From: Bordetella parapertussis
GTDB lineage: Bacteria; Pseudomonadota; Gammaproteobacteria; Burkholderiales; Burkholderiaceae_C
Assembly (NCBI GenBank): GCA_945878065.1
Contig: CAMDXA010000019.1
Location: 1 to 40,138, forward strand
Direction of reading: 5' to 3'
Length of the DNA stretch: 40,138 nt
The position numbers were made by a program, and so were the translations under genes. The number at the start of each line of letters is the position of its first letter. Position 1 is the first letter of the stretch. This document shows, one piece after another, positions 1 through 8,978 of this stretch. The notes beneath the pieces were generated by a model. The model was not told the DNA's origin and searched no databases. It saw only the letters and a list, made by a program, of their open reading frames with translations.

Positions 1-140
<140 letters not shown>

Positions 141-156
141 GCATCAGGCGCGGCGC

Positions 157-1764
157 TCAGGCCTTGGACGCCAGCGCGTGCGCCATGGTCTTGCCCAGCT
201 CCACCCCCCATTGGTCGTAGGCATGCACGCCCCACACAGCGGCTTGGCAAAACACCTTGTGTTCATACAACGCGATCAGCGCGCCCAAGCCAAAGGGCGT
301 GAGCTGTTCGAGCCACAGCACGGTGCTGGGCACGTTGCCCGCAAAGCTGCGGTGCGGTGCCAATGCCTGTGCCTGCGCGGCCGTCATGCCGCTGTCGCGA
401 AGCATCTGCTCGGTGTCGGCCACACTTCGTCCCAGGGCCAGCGCTTGGGTTTGGGCTTGCAAATTCAGCAGCACGACGCGCTGGTGTTCGGCTGCCAAGG
501 GCAGGCCGGTGTGGCCTTGACGCACGCCGATGAAGTCGATGGGCACCAGGTGTTGGCCTTGGTGCAAGAGTTGAAAGTAAGCGTGCTGACCGTCAATGCC
601 CAAGCCACCCCACAGCACCGGTGAGGTGCCCACGCTGGCGATGCTGCCATCCACATGCACCCGCTTGCCGTTGGACTCCATGTCCATTTGCTGCAAGAAC
701 GGCACCAAGCGGCCCAGTGGCGCGGCATAAGGCGCCACATGGTGGGTGGTGGCACCCAAGAAATTGCGGTTCCACACCCCCCACAAGGCCATCAGCAAAG
801 GCAGGTTGTCGGCAACCGGCGTCTCGGTGAAATGCCGGTCCATCGCGCGACCGCCGTCGAGCATTTGCATGAACGCATCGCGACCGATGGCGATGGCCAG
901 CGGCAACCCGATGGCCGACCACACCGAGTAACGCCCGCCCACCCAGTCCCAAAACACAAAGCAGTGCTCGGGCAAAAACCCATCGGCTTGTGCCAAGGCT
1001 GGCTTGGCGGTGACCGCCACCAGTTGACGCGGCAACAGCGCGGCGCTGCAGCCCGCGTCTTGCAACCACCGCTTGGCAGACGCCGCCAAGGTCAGGGTTT
1101 CTTGGGTGGTGAAGGTTTTGCTTTGCACGATGAACAAGGTGCGCGCTGGGTTGAGCGGTGCCAAGGTGGTGGCCAAGCACCAGGGGTCGACATTCGACAC
1201 GTAGTGCACCCGCACAGCAGGCGCCGCCAGCGCTGTTGACAACTGTCCCAAAGCTTCTGTGGCCATGCGGGGCCCGAGGTCTGAGCCGCCAATGCCCAGA
1301 TTCACCACATCAGTGATGGCCTGACCAGTGAAACCTTGCACATGGCCCGCACGCAAGGCTTCTGCAAAATCGGTGAATCGGTGGAGCTCGCGTTGCACCT
1401 CGGCCGAGATGGCTGCGCCCCAAGGCGCAGGCGCTTGCCCAGGCAAATCAGCGGCATGGCTGCCGCGCAAGGCCATGTGCAAAGCCGGGCGTTGTTCGGT
1501 GGCATTGATCGCTTCGCCCTTGAACATGGCTTGCGCCTGCAACAGCACCTGGCTTTCATCGGCGAGTTGCAGCAGGGCTTGCATGACCTCGGGCGTCACG
1601 CGCTGGCGCGATGCGTCGGCTTGGAGGCCGGCGGCCGAGCACTGCAAGCTGGCGTTGCGGGCGCTGTCTTGCAACAGCTCGCGCAAATGCGGCATCGGCT
1701 GGCCAGCCAGGGTTTGCAGGCGTTGCCAAGCGGCGCGTTGTTCAGGGCGGGTGAAATGGGTCAT
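157..1764 (-). CDS. pgi: Glucose-6-phosphate isomerase
   Basis: Cytoplasmic enzyme interconverting glucose 6-phosphate and fructose 6-phosphate. The 535-residue product carries the family's blocks in order: VNLGIGGSDLGPRM, HYVSNVDP, FIVQSKTFTTQET, GGRYSVWSAIGLP, a central METNGK-like MESNGK segment, and the C-terminal EHKVFCQAAVWGVHAYDQWG region with the catalytic lysine zone near the end. Length matches the usual 530-550. I chose ATG at 1764; an in-frame GTG at 1770 is an alternative. It is convergent with metH1 (17 bases between stops) and divergent from metH2, so it sits between the two halves of methionine synthase, an unexpected place for a glycolytic gene. Confidence 0.96.
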   Translation of the reverse strand: MTHFTRPEQRAAWQRLQTLAGQPMPHLRELLQDSARNASLQCSAAGLQADASRQRVTPEVMQALLQLADESQVLLQAQAMFKGEAINATEQRPALHMALRGSHAADLPGQAPAPWGAAISAEVQRELHRFTDFAEALRAGHVQGFTGQAITDVVNLGIGGSDLGPRMATEALGQLSTALAAPAVRVHYVSNVDPWCLATTLAPLNPARTLFIVQSKTFTTQETLTLAASAKRWLQDAGCSAALLPRQLVAVTAKPALAQADGFLPEHCFVFWDWVGGRYSVWSAIGLPLAIAIGRDAFMQMLDGGRAMDRHFTETPVADNLPLLMALWGVWNRNFLGATTHHVAPYAAPLGRLVPFLQQMDMESNGKRVHVDGSIASVGTSPVLWGGLGIDGQHAYFQLLHQGQHLVPIDFIGVRQGHTGLPLAAEHQRVVLLNLQAQTQALALGRSVADTEQMLRDSGMTAAQAQALAPHRSFAGNVPSTVLWLEQLTPFGLGALIALYEHKVFCQAAVWGVHAYDQWGVELGKTMAHALASKA

Positions 1765-1859
1765 GGTCACACCACATTGTTAACCGAGATCGGCCGGGGG
1801 GCGTCAAAGCTCGCCAACCGCCCTGCGCCTGTGCCGACTCGCCGCCACAGGCTTGGCGC

Positions 1860-1865
1860 TAAAAT
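1860..1865 (+). promoter_or_regulatory. Candidate -10 element for the SAH riboswitch-metH2 transcript
   Basis: TAAAAT matches the sigma-70 -10 consensus at five of six positions. A start seven bases downstream would fall at about 1872, exactly the first paired base of the riboswitch P1 helix. No good -35 hexamer is seen at 16-18 bases upstream, so the call rests on the hexamer and its position. Confidence 0.5.
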
Positions 1866-1871
1866 GCCCCA

Positions 1872-1961
1872 ACCCAAGGAGCGTTGCAGCTTCACACGAA
1901 GCCAGGCTTGGGTCAATGCTTGCAACGACGCTCACCTGTTTTGTTTTCCCCAGGTGAGTCC
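1872..1961 (+). promoter_or_regulatory. S-adenosylhomocysteine (SAH) riboswitch with RBS-masking hairpin
   Basis: The layout fits the SAH riboswitch class known upstream of ahcY and metH in proteobacteria. P1 is a perfect 7-bp helix (1872-1878 with 1907-1913). An internal hairpin is formed by GCTTC 1889-1893 and GAAGC 1898-1902. The bases just after the P1 5' strand (GAGCGT 1879-1884, TTGC 1884-1887) can pair with ACGCTC 1928-1933 and GCAA 1922-1925, giving the pseudoknot. The following CTCACCTG 1931-1938 is exactly complementary to CAGGTGAG 1951-1958, which contains the metH2 Shine-Dalgarno, and it shares bases 1931-1933 with the pseudoknot helix. SAH binding would therefore free the ribosome site and raise MetH production, consistent with the known ON behaviour of the class. 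Pairings were found by eye. Confidence 0.85.
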
Positions 1962-4781
1962 ATGCATACCCCATCACGTCCCGTCCCCCCCATGAAGCTC
2001 TCTGGCTTGGAGCCTGTGTTGATTGGCTCGAGCCATGCCGTCGGCGAAGAAGACCTCACCCACGATGTCGGCGGTGTGCAAGTGCAAGCCACCTTCGTCA
2101 ACATCGGCGAGCGCACCAACGTCACCGGCTCCAAGGCCTTTGCCCGCATGATCTTGAACGGCGAGTACGAGCAAGCGCTGGCGGTGGCGCGTCAGCAGGT
2201 GGAGAACGGCGCACAAATCATCGACATCAACATGGACGAGGCCATGCTCGACAGCCAGGCGGCCATGGTGCGTTTCTTGAACCTGATTGCCTCCGAGCCC
2301 GACATCGCCCGAGTGCCGATCATGATCGACAGCTCCAAGTGGAGCGTGATCGAAGCGGGTCTGCGCTGCATCCAAGGCAAAGGCATCGTGAATTCCATCA
2401 GCATGAAAGAGGGCTTGGACGAATTCAAGCGCCAGGCCAAGCTGATTCGCCGCTACGGCGCGGCAGCCGTGGTCATGGCCTTTGACGAAAAAGGCCAGGC
2501 CGACACCTGTCAACGCAAGATCGAGATTTGCGAGCGCGCTTACCGTGTGTTGGTCGACGAGGTGGGCTTTCCCGCTGAGGACATCATTTTTGACCCCAAC
2601 ATCTTTGCCATTGCCACCGGCATCGAAGAGCACGACAACTACGCGGTGGACTTCATCGAGGCCACGCGCTGGATCAAACAGCACCTGCCTGGCGCGAAAG
2701 TCAGCGGCGGCGTGTCGAATGTGTCGTTCAGTTTTCGCGGCAATGACCCGGTGCGCGAAGCCATCCACACCGTGTTCCTGTACCACGCGATCCAAGCGGG
2801 CATGGACATGGGCATCGTCAATGCGGGCATGGTCGGTGTGTACGACGACCTCGAGCCCACGCTGCGCGAACGGGTCGAAGATGTGGTGCTCAACCGAACG
2901 CCACACTACAAAGATGGCGAAGAACACCTCAGCGCTGGTGAGCGCTTGATCGAAGTGGCCGAAAGTGCCAAGGGCGCGGCCAAAGACGACAGCCTCAAAC
3001 TGGCTTGGCGCGGCACGCCGGAGGCGCCGGTGAGTGTGTCGCACAAACTCAGCCACGCACTGGTGCATGGCATCACCGAGTTCATCAACGAAGACACCGA
3101 AGCCGCTTACCAAGAGGTGCTGGCCCGTGGCGGCCGCCCCTTGCACGTGATCGAAGGCCCTCTCATGGACGGCATGAACGTGGTGGGCGATTTGTTCGGC
3201 CAAGGCAAGATGTTTTTGCCGCAGGTGGTCAAGTCGGCCCGCGTGATGAAGCAAGCCGTGGCGCACCTGATCCCCTACATTGAAGAAGAAAAGCGTTTGC
3301 AAGAAGCTGCGGGTGAGGACGTGAAGACCAAGGGCAAGATCGTGATCGCCACGGTCAAAGGCGATGTGCATGACATTGGCAAGAACATCGTCACCGTCGT
3401 CCTTCAGTGCAACAACTTTGACGTGGTGAACATGGGCGTGATGGTGCCCTGCCACGAAATCTTGGCGCGAGCCAAGGTCGAGGGCGCGGACATCATCGGC
3501 CTGTCGGGGCTGATCACCCCCAGCCTGGAGGAGATGCAGTACGTCGCTGCCGAAATGCAAAAGGACGACCACTTCCGCTTGCGCAAAATACCGCTGCTGA
3601 TTGGTGGCGCCACTTGCAGCCGTGTGCACACCGCCGTGAAAATCGCGCCGCATTACGACGGCCCGGTGGTGTATGTGCCCGACGCCTCTCGCAGCGTGGG
3701 CGTGGCCCAGGGCCTGTTGAGCGACCAAGCCGCGCAATACATCGAAGAGCTCAACGCCGACTACGCCCGTGTGCGCGAGCAACACGCCAACAAAAAGCAA
3801 ACGCCTTTGCTGCCGCTGGCCAAAGCGCGGGCCAATGCCACGCCGATCGACTGGTCGGCCTTCCAGCCCACCCACCCACGCTTCATTGGCAAGCGGGTCT
3901 TCAAAAACTTTGACTTAGGCGAGCTCGAGCCTTTTATCGACTGGGGGCCTTTCTTCCAAACCTGGGACTTGGCTGGCCCCTTCCCCGCGATTTTGAAAGA
4001 CGATGTGGTGGGTGCAGAAGCGCAGCGCGTGTTCAGCGATGGCAAGCGCATGTTGAAGCGATTGATCGAAGGCCGTTGGTTGCAAGCACATGCGGTGGTC
4101 GGTTTGTACCCCGCCAACAGCGTGGGCGACGACATCGTGCTCTGGACCGATGAGCGCCGCACCGACATTGCGCTCACCTGGCACGGCTTGCGCCAGCAAA
4201 CCGAAAAACCCTTGCGTGAGGGCGCGCACAACCCCAACCGCTGTCTCTCAGACTTTGTCGCACCCGTCGGCCAAGGCGCTGACCATGTGGGTCTGTTCGC
4301 GGTGACCGCTGGTGTGGGGGTAGACGCGAAAGAGAAATACTTCCTGGACGACCATGACGACTACAGCGCCATCATGCTCAAAGCCTTGGCCGACCGCCTG
4401 GCCGAGGCCTTTGCCGAATGCATGCATGCGCGGGTGCGGCGGGACCTGTGGGGCTACGCTGCTGCAGAAAGCTTGAGCAACGAAGCACTGATCAAAGAGC
4501 AGTACCAAGGCATCCGCCCCGCGCCTGGCTACCCTGCATGCCCGGACCACAGCGTGAAAAAGCAGATGTTCGAGTTGCTGCAATGCCAAGACATTGGCAT
4601 GACGCTCACCGAGAGCTTGGCCATGATGCCTGCGGCCAGCGTCAGTGGTTTTTACTTGGCGCATCCTGAGGCCACCTATTTCAATGTGGGCCGCATCGGC
4701 GACGATCAGGTGCACGACCTGGCCCATCGCCAAGGCGTGGCCGAAAAAGACTTGCAGCGTTTGCTCGCACCGAACTTGTGA
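1962..4781 (+). CDS. metH2: Methionine synthase, pterin/cobalamin/activation half
   Basis: Cobalamin-dependent methyl transfer from methyltetrahydrofolate to homocysteine; this gene supplies every domain except the homocysteine one. Domains in the 939-residue product: pterin-binding (starts near residue 45, [16 protein letters not shown]), cobalamin cap helices (about 330-440), the B12 Rossmann domain with D468-V-H470-D-I-G473, where H470 is the expected lower cobalt ligand, and the SAM-dependent reactivation domain (about 610-939, [12 protein letters not shown] at 714). ATG 1962 was chosen because AGGTGAG lies three bases upstream and is the sequence masked in the riboswitch; ATG 1992 is a weaker alternative. 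The homocysteine half is encoded by the gene ending at 140, with pgi between. Confidence 0.96.
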   Translation: MHTPSRPVPPMKLSGLEPVLIGSSHAVGEEDLTHDVGGVQVQATFVNIGERTNVTGSKAFARMILNGEYEQALAVARQQVENGAQIIDINMDEAMLDSQAAMVRFLNLIASEPDIARVPIMIDSSKWSVIEAGLRCIQGKGIVNSISMKEGLDEFKRQAKLIRRYGAAAVVMAFDEKGQADTCQRKIEICERAYRVLVDEVGFPAEDIIFDPNIFAIATGIEEHDNYAVDFIEATRWIKQHLPGAKVSGGVSNVSFSFRGNDPVREAIHTVFLYHAIQAGMDMGIVNAGMVGVYDDLEPTLRERVEDVVLNRTPHYKDGEEHLSAGERLIEVAESAKGAAKDDSLKLAWRGTPEAPVSVSHKLSHALVHGITEFINEDTEAAYQEVLARGGRPLHVIEGPLMDGMNVVGDLFGQGKMFLPQVVKSARVMKQAVAHLIPYIEEEKRLQEAAGEDVKTKGKIVIATVKGDVHDIGKNIVTVVLQCNNFDVVNMGVMVPCHEILARAKVEGADIIGLSGLITPSLEEMQYVAAEMQKDDHFRLRKIPLLIGGATCSRVHTAVKIAPHYDGPVVYVPDASRSVGVAQGLLSDQAAQYIEELNADYARVREQHANKKQTPLLPLAKARANATPIDWSAFQPTHPRFIGKRVFKNFDLGELEPFIDWGPFFQTWDLAGPFPAILKDDVVGAEAQRVFSDGKRMLKRLIEGRWLQAHAVVGLYPANSVGDDIVLWTDERRTDIALTWHGLRQQTEKPLREGAHNPNRCLSDFVAPVGQGADHVGLFAVTAGVGVDAKEKYFLDDHDDYSAIMLKALADRLAEAFAECMHARVRRDLWGYAAAESLSNEALIKEQYQGIRPAPGYPACPDHSVKKQMFELLQCQDIGMTLTESLAMMPAASVSGFYLAHPEATYFNVGRIGDDQVHDLAHRQGVAEKDLQRLLAPNL

Positions 4782-4782
4782 C

Positions 4783-4816
4783 GCAAAAAAAACCACCTGG
4801 TTTGCACCAGGTGGTT
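4783..4816 (-). terminator. Rho-independent terminator of glnK-amtB
   Basis: AACCACCTGG (4791-4800) and CCAGGTGGTT (4807-4816) form a perfect 10-bp stem with a six-base loop. On the minus strand the stem is followed by a run of Ts (As at 4785-4792 on plus), so it terminates amtB transcription. The plus strand lacks a T tract after the stem, though the hairpin could also slow metH2 readthrough. Confidence 0.9.
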
Positions 4817-4852
4817 GAGCGTGTCGTCGCTTGTGATCTGGGTATTTGAAGA

Positions 4853-6334
4853 TCAGCGACCGTAGGCGGTCTCACCGTGTGAGCTGATGTCCAAGCCCTC
4901 GCGCTCTTCCTCTTCGGTCACGCGCAGACCCAGCACCATGTCCACCAGTTTGTAAGCGATGACCGAGACCACGCCTGACCAGACGATGGTGGTCAACACG
5001 GCTTGTGCTTGGATCCACACCTGACCAGCAATCGAGTAGTCAGGGTTCACAGCGTTGGCCACATAGTCATACACGCCTGTGCCGCCCAGGGAAGGGGCTG
5101 CGAACACGCCGGTCAACAAGGCGCCGACGATACCGCCGACACCGTGTACCCCGAAGACGTCCAAGCTGTCGTCTGCACCGAGCATGCGTTTGAGGCCGCT
5201 GACACCCCACAAGCACAGCAGGCCGGCCACCAAGCCGATGACGATCGCGCCGCCGGGACCCACGAAACCGCAGGCGGGGGTGATCGCCACCAAACCAGCC
5301 ACGGCACCCGAGGCTGCGCCCAACATCGATGCCTTGCCTTTGGCAAGCGCTTCACCCGCGATCCAAGACAAGGTGGCGGCAGCGGTGGCCACCAAGGTGT
5401 TGACGAAGGCCAGGGCGGTCAAACCGTTGGCTTCCAGGTTGGAGCCGGCGTTGAAACCAAACCAGCCCACCCACAACAGGGCTGCACCGACCATGGTCAA
5501 TGTCAGGCTGTGAGGTGCCATGGATTCTTTGCCGTAGCCGATGCGTTTGCCGACCATGTAGGCGCCGACCAAACCAGCGACAGCGGCGTTGATGTGCACC
5601 ACGGTGCCGCCGGCAAAGTCGAGCGCGCCTTTGGCCCACAACCAGCCCGCAGCCGCGGTCACTTTTTCCAAGGAGGCCGCATCGGTGATCGCGTCAGGGC
5701 CGTCCCAATACCAGACCATGTGGGCCACGGGCAGGTAGCTGAAGGTGAACCACAAGGCACAAAACACCAGCACGGCAGAGAACTTCATGCGCTCAGCAAA
5801 CGCACCCACGATCAAGGCGCAGGTGATGGCTGCAAACGTTGCTTGGAAAGCCACGAACGACAGCTCGGGAATGTAGACCCCTTTGCTGAAGGTGGCACCC
5901 AAGGATTCCACAGTCACGCCTTTGAGCAACAGTTTGTCAAAGGTGCCAAAGAACGGGTTGCTGGCGGTGAAAGCCACACTGTAGCCATACAGCACCCACA
6001 ACACATAGATCAGCGAGGACACCACAAACACCTGCATCAAGACAGACAGCATGTTTTTCGAGCGAACCAAGCCGCCGTAGAACAAAGCCAGACCGGGGAT
6101 GGTCATGAGGATGACCAGCACGGTGGCCACCGTCATCCAAGCGGTGTCGCCTTTGTTGGGGACGGGTGCAGGCGCAGCGGCGGCCTCAGCGGGTGCGGCT
6201 GGCGCAGGCGCGGCCGCAGGAGTCACAGCCGTGGCTTCAGCTACCGGTTTGGCCGGTGCATCGTCGGCCAGGGCAACGCCGGAGGCGAAGACCAGGCCCA
6301 GGCCCAAGGCCAACGTGGCAAGTAGTTTTTTCAT
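4853..6334 (-). CDS. amtB: Ammonium transporter AmtB
   Basis: Inner-membrane ammonium channel. The 493-residue product starts with a signal peptide (MKKLLATLAL, alanine-rich core, cleavage near ALA-DD), followed by a linker of about 40 residues rich in alanine and proline that is not part of the channel core. The Amt domain then begins near NKGDTAWMTVATVL and includes GLALFYGGLVRSKN, the pore-histidine segments VAHMVWYW and FGVHGVGG, and about eleven membrane spans. ATG 6334 is preceded by AAGGA at eight bases and gives the signal peptide; the upstream in-frame codons add only MIHLTRTSI. glnK lies 23 bases upstream on the same strand, the standard pairing in which GlnK blocks AmtB when nitrogen is plentiful. 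Confidence 0.96.
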   Translation of the reverse strand: MKKLLATLALGLGLVFASGVALADDAPAKPVAEATAVTPAAAPAPAAPAEAAAAPAPVPNKGDTAWMTVATVLVILMTIPGLALFYGGLVRSKNMLSVLMQVFVVSSLIYVLWVLYGYSVAFTASNPFFGTFDKLLLKGVTVESLGATFSKGVYIPELSFVAFQATFAAITCALIVGAFAERMKFSAVLVFCALWFTFSYLPVAHMVWYWDGPDAITDAASLEKVTAAAGWLWAKGALDFAGGTVVHINAAVAGLVGAYMVGKRIGYGKESMAPHSLTLTMVGAALLWVGWFGFNAGSNLEANGLTALAFVNTLVATAAATLSWIAGEALAKGKASMLGAASGAVAGLVAITPACGFVGPGGAIVIGLVAGLLCLWGVSGLKRMLGADDSLDVFGVHGVGGIVGALLTGVFAAPSLGGTGVYDYVANAVNPDYSIAGQVWIQAQAVLTTIVWSGVVSVIAYKLVDMVLGLRVTEEEEREGLDISSHGETAYGR

Positions 6335-6357
6335 GATGGATGTCCTTGTCAAATGAA

Positions 6358-6744
<387 letters not shown>

Positions 6745-6772
6745 TCAAAAACGCGCAGTGCAACTACCACCT

Positions 6773-6788
6773 AGCAGGCTCTGTGCCA
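6773..6788 (-). promoter_or_regulatory. Sigma-54 promoter of glnK-amtB
   Basis: Read on the minus strand the site is TGGCACAGAGCCTGCT. It has GG at 6787-6786, exactly ten bases, then GC at 6775-6774, and matches the TGGCACG-N4-TTGCW consensus at nearly every position. It lies about 75 bases upstream of the glnK start codon, and nitrogen control of glnK-amtB by RpoN and NtrC is established in many proteobacteria. Confidence 0.85.
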
Positions 6789-6827
6789 AGCACACTCCCA
6801 TGCAATGAACGCCGGCCGAGCCATAAA

Positions 6828-6877
6828 TGCACCCGATCAGTGCGCACCAGGCGGCGCCAGTGCACACAAACAGGGCG
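6828..6877 (-). promoter_or_regulatory. Candidate NtrC enhancer sites for glnK-amtB
   Basis: TGCACCCGATCAGTGCG at 6828-6844 matches the NtrC dyad (TGCACC-N5-GGTGCA) at ten of twelve informative positions. Weaker 17-base matches (eight of twelve) lie at 6843-6859 and 6861-6877. They sit roughly 70-110 bases upstream of the start predicted from the sigma-54 promoter, the usual range for NtrC. They also lie in the leader of the divergent comM gene. Found by eye, so the weaker two may be chance. Confidence 0.5.
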
Positions 6878-6900
6878 CGCACCAACACGGGGAGGATGCC

Positions 6901-8415
6901 ATGGGCTTTGCGCAAGTGCACAGTTGTGCGGTGTTGGGGCTGCGCGCACCGCGGGTCACGGTCGAGGTGCACATGGCCAACGGCTTGCCCAGCTTCACCA
7001 TGGTCGGCTTGGCCGATACCGAGGTTCGGGAAGCGCGCGAAAGGGTGCGCTCTGCCATCCAAAACAGTGGCTTGGACTTTCCCACCAACCAGCGCATCAC
7101 GGTCAACCTCGCGCCAGCCGCTCTGCCCAAAGACTCCGGGCGGTTTGATTTGCCCATTGCCATGGGTATTTTGGCCGCCAGTGGCCAGGTCGATGCGCAG
7201 GCCTTGCAGCAACATGTCTTGGCCGGCGAGCTGTCCTTGTCAGGCGAGCTGCGGCCAGTGCGTGGCGCCTTGGCCATGGCGATCGCCCTGCAACAGCACC
7301 GGGCCGACTTGAAATGGGTGCTGCCACCCGACAGTGCCGAAGAGGCTGCTTGGCTGCCCAGTGCGCAGGTGTACCGAGCCCTGCATTTGCGTGATGTGGC
7401 GCAGGCCTTGGCGGTGTCGCCCGGCGACCAACCGCTGCCCGGGTGGACACGCCTGCACACGCCTGCCACCCAGGCAGATGAACCGACAGCGCCGGACATG
7501 CAAGACGTGCGCGGCCAAGCCAGTGCCAAGCGCGCCTTGGAGATCGCGGCGGCAGGCGGCCACAGCCTGTTGCTGGTGGGCCCGCCTGGTGCCGGCAAAT
7601 CGATGCTGGCCCAGCGCTTGGTTGGCTTGCTGCCGCGGCTGGATCACGCGCAAGCACTGGAGTCAGCGGCCATCTTGAGTGTGGCCGGTTTGTTTCAACC
7701 CGATCGCTGGGGCCAGCGGGTGTTTCGCCAGCCGCACCACAGCGCCACCATGGCGGCCTTGGTGGGCGGGGGCGTGCCGCCGCGCCCGGGTGAAATCTCG
7801 TTGGCGCACCACGGCGTATTGTTTTTAGACGAGCTGCCCGAGTTTTCGCGCCACGCCTTGGAAGCCCTGCGCGAGCCCCTGGAAACCGCACGCATCACCT
7901 TGGCGCGCGCCGGTCACCAAGTCGATTACCCCGCGCGATGCCAACTCATCGCGGCGATGAACCCATGCCCTTGCGGTTACCGTGGCGCGGTCAAACCCGT
8001 TTGCAAATGCACGCCCGAGCAGATCCACAAATATGCCGCACGCTTGAGCGGCCCTTTGCTCGACCGCATGGACATGCGCGTGGAGGTCCAGTCCTTGGCC
8101 CCTGAGTGGATGCTGCAGATGCCGGCGGCGCAAACCAGTGCCGAAGTCCGCGCGCGTTGTCAGGCCGCCCACCAGCGCGCACTGCAACGCCAAGGGGTGA
8201 GCAACCAAGCTTTGAGCGCCACGCAAGTGCAGGCCTTGGCCATCGCGCCTGGCGCGCGAGCCAGTGTGCTCAAGAGCGCCAGTGAGCACGGCTGGTCAGC
8301 TCGCGCGGTGCACCGCAGTTTGCGCGTGGCGCAAACCATTGCCGATCTCGCCGAGTCGCCCCGCATTGAACACAGCCATGTGGCCCAGGCGCTGCATTAC
8401 CGGCAGGTGTGTTGA
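6901..8415 (+). CDS. comM: ComM/YifB family Mg-chelatase-like AAA+ ATPase
   Basis: Hexameric AAA+ helicase-like protein; family members promote branch migration during natural transformation and are also widespread as YifB. The 504 residues contain an N-terminal ChlI-type domain (about 20-170), a Mg-chelatase ATPase core with Walker A GPPGAGKS at 227-234, Walker B in GVLFLDELPEF, and the cysteine cluster NPCPCGY...CKC before the arginine-finger region, followed by the C-terminal Mg-chelatase domain. ATG 6901 is preceded by GGGAGG at six bases; an upstream ATG at 6805 would run through the NtrC-like sites. It is divergent from glnK and convergent with ssb (17-base gap). Confidence 0.93.
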   Translation: MGFAQVHSCAVLGLRAPRVTVEVHMANGLPSFTMVGLADTEVREARERVRSAIQNSGLDFPTNQRITVNLAPAALPKDSGRFDLPIAMGILAASGQVDAQALQQHVLAGELSLSGELRPVRGALAMAIALQQHRADLKWVLPPDSAEEAAWLPSAQVYRALHLRDVAQALAVSPGDQPLPGWTRLHTPATQADEPTAPDMQDVRGQASAKRALEIAAAGGHSLLLVGPPGAGKSMLAQRLVGLLPRLDHAQALESAAILSVAGLFQPDRWGQRVFRQPHHSATMAALVGGGVPPRPGEISLAHHGVLFLDELPEFSRHALEALREPLETARITLARAGHQVDYPARCQLIAAMNPCPCGYRGAVKPVCKCTPEQIHKYAARLSGPLLDRMDMRVEVQSLAPEWMLQMPAAQTSAEVRARCQAAHQRALQRQGVSNQALSATQVQALAIAPGARASVLKSASEHGWSARAVHRSLRVAQTIADLAESPRIEHSHVAQALHYRQVC

Positions 8416-8432
8416 GCGAAGCTGGCGGGGGC

Positions 8433-8906
8433 TTAAAACGGAATGTCGTCGTCCATGTCGTCAAAGCCGGACTTGGCGGGTGCAGTCGCCGGTGCGCGAG
8501 GCGCGGCAGGTGCGGCACTGCGGGCAGGGGCGCGGCTGCCACCGTCTTCGCTGGGGCCACCCATGCCTTCGCGGCCACCCAAAAGCTGCAATTCGGTGGC
8601 GATGATGTCCACGGTTTGCTTTTCTTGGCCGGTGGTTTTGTCGGTGTAGGCGCCGTATTTCAAGCGTCCTTCCACATAAATGGGGCGGCCTTTTTTGACG
8701 TATTCACCAGCGATTTCAGCCAGGCGGTCATAAAAAGTGATGCGGTGCCATTGGGTTTCTTCGACCATTTCACCGCTGTTTTTGTCCTTGCGGCGGGTGC
8801 TGGTGGCGATGGACACATTGGCCACGGCTTGGCCGCTGGGCAAATAACGCACTTCAGGGTCGCGGCCACAGTTGCCGAGCAGAATAACTTTGTTGACGGA
8901 TGCCAT
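8433..8906 (-). CDS. ssb: Single-stranded DNA-binding protein
   Basis: Tetrameric OB-fold protein that coats single-stranded DNA in replication, repair and recombination. The 157 residues begin [20 protein letters not shown] and include the OB core through about 110 ([25 protein letters not shown]), a glycine/alanine/proline-rich linker, and the acidic tip DDMDDDIPF that recruits partner proteins. AGAGGAA upstream of ATG 8906 supports the start. It follows the MFS gene by 72 bases on the same strand and may share its transcript. Confidence 0.97.
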   Translation of the reverse strand: MASVNKVILLGNCGRDPEVRYLPSGQAVANVSIATSTRRKDKNSGEMVEETQWHRITFYDRLAEIAGEYVKKGRPIYVEGRLKYGAYTDKTTGQEKQTVDIIATELQLLGGREGMGGPSEDGGSRAPARSAAPAAPRAPATAPAKSGFDDMDDDIPF

Positions 8907-8978
8907 GGTGTTCCTCTTGGTGTAACAGTGAATAAGTGGTGTACGAATGCAGATTATGCGTGCTGGGCACTGAAGAGA

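Noticed and set aside
1884..1961. An upstream start for metH2 at TTG 1884
   Set aside because: It falls inside the riboswitch and would add 26 residues unlike any MetH. ATG 1962 has the ribosome site masked by the hairpin.
1974..3875. A 633-codon open frame on the minus strand
   Set aside because: It is antisense to metH2, whose domain motifs are unambiguous, and its histidine/valine/aspartate-rich translation has no family motif. Shadow frame of a GC-rich gene.
5003..6325. A 440-codon open frame on the plus strand
   Set aside because: It lies opposite amtB and its translation is low-complexity in glycine, histidine and glutamine; no family signature.
6805..6900. N-terminal extension of comM from ATG 6805
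   Set aside because: The extra 32 residues are not ComM-like, overlap the NtrC-like sites, and the ATG at 6901 has the better ribosome site.
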